Both the position numbers and the translations under genes were made by a program. The notes beneath the pieces are model-generated. The model did no database searches. It worked only from the letters and a program-made list of their open reading frames with translations, and was not told where the DNA came from. From contig JBCDIL010000014.1 in NCBI GenBank assembly GCA_038749025.1, positions 1-64,000 on the forward strand: 64,000 bases of DNA, written 5' to 3'. Source of the DNA: JBCAXA01 sp038749025. Lineage in GTDB: Bacteria > Pseudomonadota > Gammaproteobacteria > Steroidobacterales > Woeseiaceae. How positions within the stretch are numbered: the stretch's first letter is position 1; each line of letters opens with the position of its first letter. Of the stretch, positions 32,131 to 41,488 are shown piece after piece.

Positions 32131-32961
32131 TCACTTATTTCGGTTTAATACTGCGTTCAATAATGCACGGCCGCTTCGACTTAAGCGACGCACTTTGCCG
32201 TCGGCTAACGTCACCGTGTCCGAATCAATCGATCTAATATGGGTTATTCGCACAATGGTCGATCGATGAATTCGAATAAACGTATGGGGGTCGAGTTCCT
32301 CCGCGAGCGTGCGCAAGGATTGCCGGATCAGAAAAGACTCACCGGCAAGATGCAGCTCCGCGTAATAGCCTTGTGCCTCAATCCAAAGGATGTCTCGCGC
32401 CCACACGATGTGTCGCCGCCCGCCTTTAAGAGCACTAAAGAAAACATCTGAGTCTGTCGGTGTTTCGATCTTTGGCGATGTTCCCCGAAGTGTTCGCTCA
32501 AGGTTGGCCACTTTCTGTTCAGTTACGTGAATTTGGTTGAGTGACTCCATAACCATCATGTAGGCAATGACCAACCAATAAATCAGAACGTTAATGAAAA
32601 ACCAGTAAATGAAAAAATAAGCGAATGCCCCGTGTTTCGTACCGACAACGCCAACATAGGGGCTGAATTGACCGCTGACGAACCACGACCAAACGACCAT
32701 CGCACTGGCGATAAGCCCGGCAGCAAGCATGTGTTTTACGGCCCACCAACCGCTTACCGGGTGGGTAATACCTAGTCTTGAAACAACGTAAAACACGCCA
32801 GTCCAGGGCATCCAGACGAGAAGCTGCCAAATCGCGACATCCGAATAATCCGGTGTTACGCGGAACGACGAGCGGAAAAAAATCGTGGTTGCCAATACAA
32901 GAGCGAAGCCACTGACGATGCATGCCACTCGGACGATATCGGTGTTATCTCTGCCTACCAT
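32131..32961 (-). CDS. Membrane-anchored LytTR-type DNA-binding regulator
   Basis: 276 residues from ATG 32959-32961, chosen because GGAG lies nine bases upstream and the earlier part of the frame lacks coding character. Four hydrophobic helices occupy residues 10-150 and a coiled coil follows. The C-terminal LytTR domain is at about 175-275 (RHIVWARDILWIEAQGYYAE, LHLAGESFLIRQSLRTLAEE, FIRIHRSTIVRITHI). There is no receiver domain and no adjacent histidine kinase, so it looks like a one-component membrane sensor. Its target is unknown; it may be autoregulated. Confidence 0.85.
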   Translation of the reverse strand: MVGRDNTDIVRVACIVSGFALVLATTIFFRSSFRVTPDYSDVAIWQLLVWMPWTGVFYVVSRLGITHPVSGWWAVKHMLAAGLIASAMVVWSWFVSGQFSPYVGVVGTKHGAFAYFFIYWFFINVLIYWLVIAYMMVMESLNQIHVTEQKVANLERTLRGTSPKIETPTDSDVFFSALKGGRRHIVWARDILWIEAQGYYAELHLAGESFLIRQSLRTLAEELDPHTFIRIHRSTIVRITHIRSIDSDTVTLADGKVRRLSRSGRALLNAVLNRNK

Positions 32962-33471
32962 CGCAAACGTCTCCAAAAGACCCGTCAACGAACCAATGAA
33001 TTGATAGTACGCCAGTGAACGTTGGCAATCGCAGGCAGTCAAGCGACACAAAGTCGCCGATCGATCGCAGAGTCTTCGACCGAGCATTCATGACCGAGCA
33101 GCCTCGTAAATCGAGGGAATCGCGGTTAGATCGCAGGAGGGTGTGCTACTCGTTCCGTCAAATTGGTAACACAGACGTACGTATGGCATCGAAACAACCA
33201 CCGACACCAGCCTGAACCAGCGCCAATTGCCGCATGCAGCGCAAGCTCTGTGAGATGCAAGTATTAATACGCGGACTGCTACCGGTAACCGCAAGAGGGC
33301 CGTATACTCAATTGAGAACGATTCCTGTTGTCGTAGGCGCCTCGCGGGCCGTTCGCAGCGTACGTACACGACCCAAAGCGTCTCGGTAGTAGCGACTATG
33401 CAAAACAGATCAGACATCTGTGCTCACAGGAGCCGTGAGGGTTTTGCAGGCGATGGAGCGTTTGGCACCGA
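32962..33471. other. Long upstream region of the sigma-factor gene
   Basis: 510 bases between the divergent LytTR and ECF sigma genes. No gene is convincing. It holds the Fur-box-like site described separately at 33313-33327 and must contain the promoters of both genes. Confidence 0.55.
33313..33327. promoter_or_regulatory. Fur-box-like site upstream of the sigma/FecR/TonB-receptor cassette
   Basis: TGAGAACGATTCCTG matches the 7-1-7 Fur pattern TGAGAATnATTCTCA at 12 of 14 informative positions. It lies 145 bases before the sigma-factor ATG. Iron-repressed FecI-type sigma genes commonly carry such a site, which supports but does not prove Fur control. Confidence 0.4.
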
Positions 33472-34026
33472 ATGAGAGATTCGAGCGAAACGCGGGTTAA
33501 GTCGGTCGATGCGCGTCGTGAGCTCATGGACAGAGCCTACAGAGGCTACATCGTCGAATTAATCGCTGGCATCCGTCGACACTTTGGCGCAGGCCCACCC
33601 GATCCGGAAGATATTGCACACGAGGCATTTCGTCGGGCCTACGAACGCGAGGACCTCGACAGCGTTGGCAATCTTCGGGGCCTGCTGTGGCGCATCTCGC
33701 GCAACCTAATCATCGACGCCAAACGGTCGGAGCGCAGCCGGTCGCAATACGACTACGAGGTTGAGAGGATTTTTTTCCCGGCGCGGGGTTCCCATACGTC
33801 GCCCGAAAACGTCAACTTAGCAAGAGAGCAACTTGCCGCACTGAACAACCTGCTGCGCAAGATGCCTGAAAAGCGCCGTTGGGCACTGTTGGCGCGGCGT
33901 TTGGACGGTATGACGCTAAAGGAGATTGGTGAACGATTGAAGATCAGCCGGACAGCGGCGGCGAAACATATCAGTCGGGCGGAGAAGCAGATAAACGAGC
34001 TCTTTCTCGATGACGCAGAGGGGTGA
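33472..34026 (+). CDS. FecI-type ECF RNA polymerase sigma factor
   Basis: A 184-residue sigma-70-family factor. Region 2 lies at residues 20-90 (DPEDIAHEAFRRAYER, NLRGLLWRISRNLIIDAKRS). Region 4 is near the C-terminus, with a helix-turn-helix (RRLDGMTLKEIGERLKISRT, then AAAKHISRAEKQI). It probably directs transcription of the downstream TonB receptor when the receptor is occupied. The FecR gene starts four bases after its stop, with the ribosome-binding site inside the end of this gene. A Fur-box-like site lies upstream. Confidence 0.9.
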   Translation: MRDSSETRVKSVDARRELMDRAYRGYIVELIAGIRRHFGAGPPDPEDIAHEAFRRAYEREDLDSVGNLRGLLWRISRNLIIDAKRSERSRSQYDYEVERIFFPARGSHTSPENVNLAREQLAALNNLLRKMPEKRRWALLARRLDGMTLKEIGERLKISRTAAAKHISRAEKQINELFLDDAEG

Positions 34027-34030
34027 AGCC

Positions 34031-35086
34031 ATGGGAACCAAGGAAGTTTCGTCGGCAGAGAGAATCCGTGCCGAGGCTCACGATTGGGTTGTCGCGTTGG
34101 AAGAAACACCCGTTTCCGACACAGACCGAAAGCGCTTTGAGTTGTGGTTGGCGGCTGACCCGCGCCATGTCGAATCCTACGACCGGGCGATCACGGTCTC
34201 CTCGGCCGTTTCGGCGCTTAGTTTCGATGATATCGATTGCGATGTAGTAGCGAGTTATCAACAGGCTCGAATCGGCCGACTAGCTGACGCTACTACCACG
34301 CTCCGAAGAACCAAGACCTGGGCTTGGGGGCTGGGCGGGATGGTGGCGGCTTCAATAACGGCGGCAGTGATGCTGCTGCAACCACCGATTGAAAATGAAC
34401 CTGCGACGGCAGCGCCCGCCGTCGTTGCAACCTACAGAAGTGCTGTCGGTGAGAAGAGTGAGGTCGCCTTGCCCGACGGTACGGTTGCGTTGCTCGACGG
34501 TAGAACTCAGCTGGCGATCGCCTTCTCGGCTGAGAAAAGGCAGGTCACCGTGCAATCCGGTGCTGCCTTTTTCGACGTGGTACCCGACAGCGATCGGCCA
34601 TTTTCTGTGGAGTCTGGGGAGCTTACTGCCGTCGCGCTGGGAACCCGTTTCGACGTTCGTACAACCGGGCTGGGTTTTCGGGTAGGGGTCGAGGACGGTG
34701 AAGTCGAGGTGCGCTACCCGTTTACGATCGGCGGTAAATCGACGGCTACAACAACCGTGAGGTCGTTGCGGCCCGGGCAAACCGTTGCGGCAACGCTGCG
34801 AAATGGGCTCGGCGACATCGAAGACGTGGGCTTGAAGGGCATCGCCGCCTGGCGCAACGATCGACTCGTATTTAAGGGAGCGACCATTGCGGAATTTGTT
34901 GCCGACTTGAATCGGCGATCAACGATCCCGATTGCGCTGGAACCGGCTGACTCCTTTTCCGACTTCCGTATAGACGGTGCGTTTGTCGCCAACGATGTCG
35001 ACCGCTTACTGCTGGCCCTGACAGAAATGCACCCTGTCGAGATCGATCGTTCCGATCCGACCGTCTTACTGATACGCAGGCGCTAG
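34031..35086 (+). CDS. FecR-type anti-sigma factor/signal transducer
   Basis: 351 residues from ATG 34031, preferred over ATG 34010 because GAGGGGTGA stands just upstream. A cytoplasmic DUF4880 sigma-binding domain comes first (AHDWVVALEETPVSDTDRKR, FELWLAADPRHVESYDRA). One membrane helix lies near residues 95-112 (GLGGMVAASITAAVMLL). The periplasmic FecR domain follows (YRSAVGEKSEVALPDGTVAL, ALGTRFDVRT), and a C-terminal STN-like segment (FVADLNRRSTIPIALE) contacts the receptor. It relays ligand binding from the TonB receptor to the sigma factor. Confidence 0.92.
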   Translation: MGTKEVSSAERIRAEAHDWVVALEETPVSDTDRKRFELWLAADPRHVESYDRAITVSSAVSALSFDDIDCDVVASYQQARIGRLADATTTLRRTKTWAWGLGGMVAASITAAVMLLQPPIENEPATAAPAVVATYRSAVGEKSEVALPDGTVALLDGRTQLAIAFSAEKRQVTVQSGAAFFDVVPDSDRPFSVESGELTAVALGTRFDVRTTGLGFRVGVEDGEVEVRYPFTIGGKSTATTTVRSLRPGQTVAATLRNGLGDIEDVGLKGIAAWRNDRLVFKGATIAEFVADLNRRSTIPIALEPADSFSDFRIDGAFVANDVDRLLLALTEMHPVEIDRSDPTVLLIRRR

Positions 35087-35242
35087 CGAGCGCCAGGCGA
35101 CTAGCGCAGCCCGTCCGAACACCGTAAAGCCGCGCGCGTAGGGTGTGTCTAACGTGTTGTCCAACCGTGATTTCTAACACTGGCTGAATTTTTTACACGC
35201 CAGGGTTTCCTTTGCGCGTACTCGCCCGTTATTACGAATAGA

Positions 35243-35267
35243 AACGCTATTGATTCTCGATAGCGTT
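35243..35267. promoter_or_regulatory. Perfect inverted repeat just upstream of the TonB-receptor gene
   Basis: AACGCTAT and ATAGCGTT (eight bases, perfect) are separated by TGATTCTCG and end 22 bases before the receptor ATG, just before its GGAGAGG ribosome-binding site. It could be an operator or a small hairpin in the leader affecting translation. Nothing identifies the binding factor. Confidence 0.45.
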
Positions 35268-35289
35268 GATAATGGTTCGGAGAGGCTCG

Positions 35290-37845
35290 ATGCGGATTCC
35301 TGGGGCGAAGGAAAGACACACTTATGTATGGCTAACCGTCATGGCGGCGCTATGGCTGGCGGCGCCCGCTTTCACGCGCGCACAAACGGACGGCGAAGGC
35401 GCTCAGACCCTGGCAATCGACGTGCAGGCGCAAGATCTCGGTTCGGCGCTGATCGAGCTCTCCGGCTATTTCGATACCAACATTTTCGGCGATCGCGCTT
35501 TACTGCAGGGCAAGCGCGGCAACGCTGTGAACGGTGTCCTAACGGTGGAGGGAGCACTCAGTAAGGTACTCGCGGGAACCGGGCTAACGGCGAACCGATC
35601 CGCCGCCGGTGGGTACGTCATTGTCGAGGCACCGACGACCGAATCGAACGCGGACACGCAACCCAAGGTAGCTCCGCCTAAGAAGATCGATCAAATTGTC
35701 GTTCGCGGTACGAAACGAAACCTATCGTTGCAGAAGACGCAAGCCTCGGTGGCGGTGATCACCGATCGCGACATTGAGGCGCAGGCGCTCTTTACCGTCG
35801 AGGACATTCTGCTACGAACGGCTAACGTCTCTACCGGCGGCGATGGCACGCTCAACACCCTCTCGATTCGGGGTATTTCAATTGGTGGCGTCGGTGGTGC
35901 CGGTCGCGGGCAGACCTCAAACGTCTACGTCGATGGCTCACCGAATTCCGAGTCCGGAAACATCGGTGCTGCGAATTTGTGGGACGTCGAACAGGTAGAG
36001 GTGCTGCGCGGTCCGCAGTCCACAACGCAGGGCCGGAACGCGCTCGCCGGCGCATTGGTCACTACCTCAGCGGATCCGGTTTACGAGTGGGGCGCCGACG
36101 TGCGTGCCGTGGTGGGTAACGAGAACAACGAGCAGTACTCCGCGACCGTAAATATTCCGCTAATCGACGATACGCTAGCCTTTCGGGCCTCCGTTGATCA
36201 GCGCGACATTGACTTCGAGGTGCTGAACGTTGCGACAGGCAATAACACGCGCTTTCAGGAAGCCTTCACCGGCCGCGCCAAAGTGCTGTGGGAACCAACG
36301 GCCGATCTGCGGTTCGAGTTGGGCTACTCGCGAACAGAAACGGACGTCGGCGAGCGCAACCGTATCGATGCGCCGGGGCCGGTTGGATCGCCAGAGTTTG
36401 CGGCGTTCGACCGGTTCGGCCGCCAGACTTTCGCCGTCGATCGCGAGCGCTTTGACACCGTCGAAGCTGACCGGACCTACCTCGAAACCCAGTGGACTTT
36501 GGATGAGAACTGGTCGCTGTTTGCTCTTGTAACGCGCGAAGACACGCTACAGGATAACTTTTTCGGCAATGGCGGAGGCCTGGGCAACACCGTCATAGAC
36601 ACGGCAGAGCTGCGTACCCAGTTCGATTTCGGTCGATTTGAAGGTTGGATTGGCGCTTACTGGTTCGATCTCGAAACAGCAGGTTCTAGCTTTTTCCGTG
36701 GACCCTTTCCGTTGCCTTCCATTCCCGCGGACGTGACCCTTGTTGGCACAAGTTCCAACTCGACGACGACCCAAAACCGGGCCTTGTTCGCCGACATCAG
36801 CTACGAGCTGAACGAGCGCTGGACACTCAGCGCAGGCCTACGCTACGACGAAGAAGAGTTTCGAAACACGGCAGGTGCTACCACGTTCGAGATCACACCG
36901 GCCGATTGTGTCATCAACCCGATTTTCCCTACGTTTGGCGGCCAGCCCTGTCAGGCCTTTATAGACGCCGCCACCGGTAGCGAAGAACCGATCCTGCCCA
37001 GCGGAGATTTCGATGCCTGGCTGCCGCGAGCATCGGTGATCTACCGGTTCGATGATCAGCGTTCGCTGTCGTTCAATTATGCGCGAGGCTACCGCGCTGG
37101 CGGCAGCTTCATTCGCAATGTGCCGCCAGCGCCACAACTGCTCGAATTCGACCCTGAATTTCTCGACAACTATGAGTTGGCATGGCGATCCCAGTGGTTC
37201 GACCAGAGGCTCACCGTCAATGCCAATATTTTCTACTCCGACTGGAAAGATCAGCAGATCTCAATCCCTGGCCCTACCGGCTTCGCCCTCGACGCATTGA
37301 CCATCAACGCGGGTCGATCGGAACTCTATGGTCTCGAAATCGAAGCGCAAGTCGCACTCACCGATACGGTGACTGCCTTTGGATCACTGGGACTCGTCCG
37401 GACTCGGTTCGAGGACTTTCCGTTTGCGATTGATGAGAACGGCGCGCCGAGCAATCCTGACGACCCAACCTTTGCCGATCTGTCCGGCAACGAATTCAAT
37501 AATGCGCCTGAGACAACCGTTGCGGTTGGATTGACCTGGGATGGTGGTAGCGGCTGGTTCGCCAGTGGTAACGCCAGCTACGCCAGTGATCGATTTGCCG
37601 ACGTTACAAACCTTCCGGAAAACAGAGGGGGCGAATATATCCTTGTCAATGCTCGAGCCGGTTACCGCTGGGATCAGTGGAGCGTCGCCGCTTTCGCGGA
37701 CAATCTTTTTGACGAGCGGGTAGCGTTGGATTCGTTCTTTGGTTTCGTTAGCACGGCCACTGGTGAGGTGGAAGTGGCTGGCGGACCTTCGTTTACGGTC
37801 AATGATCCGCGGATCTATGGGTTGGAGGTACGGTACAGTTTCTAA
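35290..37845 (+). CDS. TonB-dependent receptor with N-terminal signalling (STN) domain
   Basis: An outer-membrane receptor of 851 residues from ATG 35290, which follows GGAGAGG; in-frame starts at 35266 and 35272 are weaker. Order: signal peptide (to about FTRAQ), STN domain (residues 40-100, QDLGSALIELSGYFDTNIFG), TonB box region (IDQIVVRGTKR), plug (TRDIEAQALFTVEDIL-type start, LWDVEQVEVLRGPQSTTQGR), then a 22-strand barrel ending in Phe (YGLEVRYSF). The STN domain signals through the FecR and sigma factor encoded just upstream. The substrate is a siderophore, haem or other large ligand, not deducible. Confidence 0.93.
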   Translation: MRIPGAKERHTYVWLTVMAALWLAAPAFTRAQTDGEGAQTLAIDVQAQDLGSALIELSGYFDTNIFGDRALLQGKRGNAVNGVLTVEGALSKVLAGTGLTANRSAAGGYVIVEAPTTESNADTQPKVAPPKKIDQIVVRGTKRNLSLQKTQASVAVITDRDIEAQALFTVEDILLRTANVSTGGDGTLNTLSIRGISIGGVGGAGRGQTSNVYVDGSPNSESGNIGAANLWDVEQVEVLRGPQSTTQGRNALAGALVTTSADPVYEWGADVRAVVGNENNEQYSATVNIPLIDDTLAFRASVDQRDIDFEVLNVATGNNTRFQEAFTGRAKVLWEPTADLRFELGYSRTETDVGERNRIDAPGPVGSPEFAAFDRFGRQTFAVDRERFDTVEADRTYLETQWTLDENWSLFALVTREDTLQDNFFGNGGGLGNTVIDTAELRTQFDFGRFEGWIGAYWFDLETAGSSFFRGPFPLPSIPADVTLVGTSSNSTTTQNRALFADISYELNERWTLSAGLRYDEEEFRNTAGATTFEITPADCVINPIFPTFGGQPCQAFIDAATGSEEPILPSGDFDAWLPRASVIYRFDDQRSLSFNYARGYRAGGSFIRNVPPAPQLLEFDPEFLDNYELAWRSQWFDQRLTVNANIFYSDWKDQQISIPGPTGFALDALTINAGRSELYGLEIEAQVALTDTVTAFGSLGLVRTRFEDFPFAIDENGAPSNPDDPTFADLSGNEFNNAPETTVAVGLTWDGGSGWFASGNASYASDRFADVTNLPENRGGEYILVNARAGYRWDQWSVAAFADNLFDERVALDSFFGFVSTATGEVEVAGGPSFTVNDPRIYGLEVRYSF

Positions 37846-37904
37846 AGCACCCGCGGCGCCGTTTACGAAACGGGTGATTCGTGGTTGCCACCTGCTGTCG
37901 ACTG

Positions 37905-38012
37905 TCACGCCGCCACGCACGGGTTCCGACGACCGGCTTTTTTCGCTGCGTAGAGGTCTTCATCTGCACGGCGATAGAGCCGCTGCGCCGAGACTGCTTG
38001 AGGTGAATGGCC
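37905..38012 (-). pseudogene. C-terminal fragment of a GGDEF diguanylate cyclase
   Basis: The minus strand encodes AQRLYRRADEDLYAAKKAGR followed by RNPCVAA and TGA at 37905. The intact cyclase at 55175-56515 ends with AEQLYRRADENLYAAKKAGR and NQCMAV. No GGEEF core or start is present upstream, so only about 30 codons of the gene's end survive. The rest of the gap (37846-38185) contains no intact gene; a minus-strand 60-codon frame at 38017-38199 is of doubtful status. Confidence 0.7.
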
Positions 38013-38185
38013 GCTTCTAAGACAGCGGCGTTCTGACAAACCTGCTCGTTTGAGTGGTACGGCTTCGATTCGATAGGTTACGTCTCAAGGCGCGTTCGAA
38101 CGAATGAGTTGCGCCTAGGTCGAGAGCGGCGACGATCGAAGCGTAATCGTTGTCTTTACGTGTATTAGCAACGACAAGCAGCGAC

Positions 38186-39586
38186 TCAGATAAACGCAAG
38201 ACTCGATGCGCTGCTGAAATTCGCCAAATTCGGCAGTGCGGCGGCGATCTCCGTGGCGTTCAACCCGAACCAACGTCCCAACGGTGCGGCCATTTGCTCC
38301 ACCGCCGTGGTCGGTATCAGTCGCCCGCCACCCGAGTCCCATTCGTGGCCAACGGTTGCCGGTGGCAGATCGCCGTAGATAGCGCCGCCGTTGACGCTAC
38401 CGCCCACCACGAAGTGGTGCCCGCCCCAGCCGTGGTCGGTGCCATCGCCATTAACGGCCAACGTGCGGCCGAAGTCGGATGCGGTGAATAACGTGACGTC
38501 ATTGGCAAGTCCCTGTGCCACCATTTCACTGTAGAACGCCGTTACCGCGGCATCGATTTCACCGAGCAATGCCGGCAGCGATGTCGCCTGTTGTGAGTGG
38601 GTGTCGAAACCGCCCATGGCCACCGTGAACACTTGCCGGTTAGCCCCGAGTGCGGAACGTACGCTAATGGCCTGCGCCACGGCGCGCAGCTGTGCACTCA
38701 AACCGCTGGCAGGGAACGTTGTCGTCAGTGACGGCGCCGATGCCAGTGCTTGGTTGTAGAGCGCGTTGCTGTCGATCGCGCCGCGTACGCTACTCGCAAT
38801 GTCGCGTTCCAAGAGATGGCTGCCGGTGTATTGTTCGCTGCGCAGCAGGGCCAACGCCTGTTGGTAGAACACTTCACCACCCGGTTCGTTGCGAAGCGCT
38901 GCCGCATCGGCGAGCAGTTCGACAACGGCCGCACCGGCGGGACTGATCTGATAGGGCCGAGCGCGGCTTCCGGTTAGGAACAACTCCCCACCGCCGCTGG
39001 TGATGGTCGAGAAGGGCAGCCGACTGTTGGCGCCTGCCTCGATCATCGCGTCCATAAACCGACCGCCCCAACCAAACACAGCACCCTCCGGTGAACTCGA
39101 CTGCCACGTGGCCTGTTGGTCGTTGTGCGAGAACAGTCGCGGCGGTAGCAGTACCGATTCCTGCTCGAACGCCAGTCGCGTTGTGGGCTGAATCAGCGGG
39201 CCGACGTTGCCGATAATGGCGGCGTTGCCTTGGTCATACAGGCCCTTAATGCCGGCAAGTTCAGGCGGCAGCGCGAATTGGCGCGACCCGAACTGCGTCG
39301 GGTCGGTCGTAGTTAGTGGCAGTAGCGCTGTGCGTGCTCGGTTCGCACCTTGCGCTTGCAAAAGGCTCGATCGAACGGCCGCAAACGAGTTGTACGACGC
39401 GCTGTCGTAGGGCAACACCGTGTCATGGTTGTCGAGTCCGCCAAAGAGGAACACGCAGACCAACGCGCGGTAGCCGCTGGTATCGGCCGCCTGTGCGGAT
39501 CGGGTGGCGAACGGCAAGCCGAGGCCACTACCCAGTGCCGTGGCTGCCAGCGCATCGGTCAGGAACGTTCGTCGTGTCAGGGTCAT
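38186..39586 (-). CDS. DUF1501 protein, Tat-exported
   Basis: A 466-residue DUF1501 (sulfatase-like alkaline-phosphatase-fold) protein. The leader TRRTFLTDALAATALGSGLG is a twin-arginine signal. Family landmarks include ALVCVFLFGGLDNHDTVLPY, MGGFDTHSQQATSLPALLGE, VTLFTASDFGRTLAVNGDGT and DHGWGGHHFVVGG. AGGAGAA lies before the ATG. It is encoded 15 bases downstream of a DUF1800 gene, a very common pairing whose joint biochemical function is unknown. It is likely periplasmic or surface-associated. Confidence 0.92.
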   Translation of the reverse strand: MTLTRRTFLTDALAATALGSGLGLPFATRSAQAADTSGYRALVCVFLFGGLDNHDTVLPYDSASYNSFAAVRSSLLQAQGANRARTALLPLTTTDPTQFGSRQFALPPELAGIKGLYDQGNAAIIGNVGPLIQPTTRLAFEQESVLLPPRLFSHNDQQATWQSSSPEGAVFGWGGRFMDAMIEAGANSRLPFSTITSGGGELFLTGSRARPYQISPAGAAVVELLADAAALRNEPGGEVFYQQALALLRSEQYTGSHLLERDIASSVRGAIDSNALYNQALASAPSLTTTFPASGLSAQLRAVAQAISVRSALGANRQVFTVAMGGFDTHSQQATSLPALLGEIDAAVTAFYSEMVAQGLANDVTLFTASDFGRTLAVNGDGTDHGWGGHHFVVGGSVNGGAIYGDLPPATVGHEWDSGGGRLIPTTAVEQMAAPLGRWFGLNATEIAAALPNLANFSSASSLAFI

Positions 39587-39601
39587 CGGTATTCTCCTGG
39601 G

Positions 39602-41488
39602 CTAGCGCTGTACAAGGTAATCGGGAGTCATCATGGCGAGCGATATCGCGAGGGCCACACGGTCTTGCCGTGCGGCGGCATCGCCCGCCGGTAACGAACT
39701 AACCGTTTGTACCAGCGCCGCTTTGGTGGCGGTGCTCATCGACGAATAGGTCAGTTTTCGATCGAGCAAGTCGATCAACTGCGTCGCGTTGTCGGCGACA
39801 GCCAGCTCCGCGGTGTAATCGGGTAGGAAGCTCGTCAATGCGCCGTTCGGATCCAACAACGCCCCTTCGTCGGTGAAGATCTCGCGAAGGCCCGCGACGT
39901 CTGCGGCGGTCCGCTCACCCAGGGCGAAGTCACTGATGAAGTTGGCGTACCCCGCTGTGGACGACGCATTAACCAATTGCAGCTCCGGCGCTACGAGTCC
40001 TGCCGCCGCCGACTCACTGCCCGGCGCAACATAGCCTGGGCGAAAGAAGTTGAAGACCGATGGCGATCGGTAAGGGTGCTGTGCCAGCGAACCCGGATCT
40101 TCGGTCGACCACAGGCGCGGCGTCAGCTCGGGTGTGATGGTGCCGACATTGAAGGCACGGGCCCAGTTGGTGAAGCGAATCACGGGCTCACGAACTTTGC
40201 CAAAGCGATCGCTCGTTAGCGCTTGCGGGTCGCGAGCCTCGGCATCGAACAGAATCGCGGCCAAGGTCGCACCGAGGTCACCGCGCCTGCCCGTGCCGAG
40301 CTGGCTGCCGTCCGGCAGCGTTATTACGCCGGCTTCGAACACGGCTGCGACGCGCTGGACGTACGCCGGGCTCGGGTTGCTGGTCGTAAAGCGCTGGATC
40401 AGTTGCCGCCCGACGAACGGCGCGACATTCGGATGCGCGAAGATCGCGTCCAGTGCCAGATCGATGCTCGCAGCCGCTGGAGTCGCGGGCGGGATCGTCG
40501 TTCCAAGAAACGCCTTGCTGTCGGCCGAGTGGATGCTCTCGTCAATTTCCATTGGCCGCGACCACGACGCCTGCACGCTGTCTTCGAAACCACCCGGCCC
40601 CTCGTATTGAATATCAAGACCGGTAAAGACTTTCGCGAGTCCGGTCACATCGCGGTTCGAGTAGGTCTCGACCGGCCGTCCGTTACTGTCGAGTCGTTCG
40701 GTGCCATCCGGGTTTAGTTCGACGAGACCGATCGTGAAGAGCTGCAAGATCTCGCGCGCGTAATTTTCATCGGGCATTCGACCGGTGACCGGGTCCGCCC
40801 GTTGATTGCCAAGGTAGGTCAGGTAATAGCCCATAGCCGGCGCGTAGGTCACCGCTTCTAGAAGTTCGCGGTAGTTACCGAACGCGTGCGTTATCAAAAC
40901 GTCTTCAAAGTACGCGACGCCGTCGGGGATGTCGGTGAGTACTTCGCCGCCGGCATTGGAGACCACGAGGATCTGCGACAGCGCGAACGCCATGCGCTGG
41001 CGCAGTTGATCGTCTCCGGCAATCGCGTTTTTCCAGAAATTAAACGTTGTCGTTTCTGCGAGTAGGAACGGTCGGTCGTTATCGGGCAGGGTCGCTCGGT
41101 ACTGGCGCAACGGTGGCATCAACAGACTGGCTGGCTTCGCTATTTCCGCTCGCACCCACGCGGCTGCACTCGTGCCTGTTAAGCGACTGACATCGGCTGG
41201 CGTCGGTCCGAACGTCGCCTGCGTTAGAAACCGCGCGGTCGTACTTTCCGTCGCGAACGTCGATTCGGTGGACGGCGGTAACGGCGCCGGCGGAGGGGCC
41301 GGCGGCGGTGGGTCTGCGGGTGGCGCGGGCGTCGGCGGTGTCGGCGCTGGCGGCGGACTTGCACTCGGAGGCGGCTCGAGGGCAGCCGCCCCATCGCCGC
41401 CACCGCCGCAACCACTAACGATTGCGACAGCGAAACAGAAGATAATCGTGACTGACAGGTGACGGAGACGGCGAGGGCAGTGCTGCAT
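39602..41488 (-). CDS. DUF1800 lipoprotein
   Basis: 628 residues. The signal peptide ends in the lipobox AIVSGCGGGG, so the protein is probably lipidated. A Pro/Ala-rich linker follows (residues 40-72, mostly PPPAP repeats), then the DUF1800 helical domain (ARFLTQATFGPTPADVSRLT, ENYAREILQLFTIGLVELNP, FDAEARDPQALTSDRFGKVR, SPSVFNFFRPGYVAPGS). It is the first gene of the DUF1800-DUF1501 operon. Members are widespread in environmental proteobacteria and planctomycetes; no reaction is established. Confidence 0.92.
   Translation of the reverse strand: MQHCPRRLRHLSVTIIFCFAVAIVSGCGGGGDGAAALEPPPSASPPPAPTPPTPAPPADPPPPAPPPAPLPPSTESTFATESTTARFLTQATFGPTPADVSRLTGTSAAAWVRAEIAKPASLLMPPLRQYRATLPDNDRPFLLAETTTFNFWKNAIAGDDQLRQRMAFALSQILVVSNAGGEVLTDIPDGVAYFEDVLITHAFGNYRELLEAVTYAPAMGYYLTYLGNQRADPVTGRMPDENYAREILQLFTIGLVELNPDGTERLDSNGRPVETYSNRDVTGLAKVFTGLDIQYEGPGGFEDSVQASWSRPMEIDESIHSADSKAFLGTTIPPATPAAASIDLALDAIFAHPNVAPFVGRQLIQRFTTSNPSPAYVQRVAAVFEAGVITLPDGSQLGTGRRGDLGATLAAILFDAEARDPQALTSDRFGKVREPVIRFTNWARAFNVGTITPELTPRLWSTEDPGSLAQHPYRSPSVFNFFRPGYVAPGSESAAAGLVAPELQLVNASSTAGYANFISDFALGERTAADVAGLREIFTDEGALLDPNGALTSFLPDYTAELAVADNATQLIDLLDRKLTYSSMSTATKAALVQTVSSLPAGDAAARQDRVALAISLAMMTPDYLVQR

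Noticed and set aside
38017..38199. Possible AraC-type gene remnant on the minus strand
   Set aside because: A stretch reading VAALDLGATHSFERALRR loosely resembles an AraC helix-turn-helix, but the key Gly-Tyr/Phe-Ser pattern is missing and it is too short to support.
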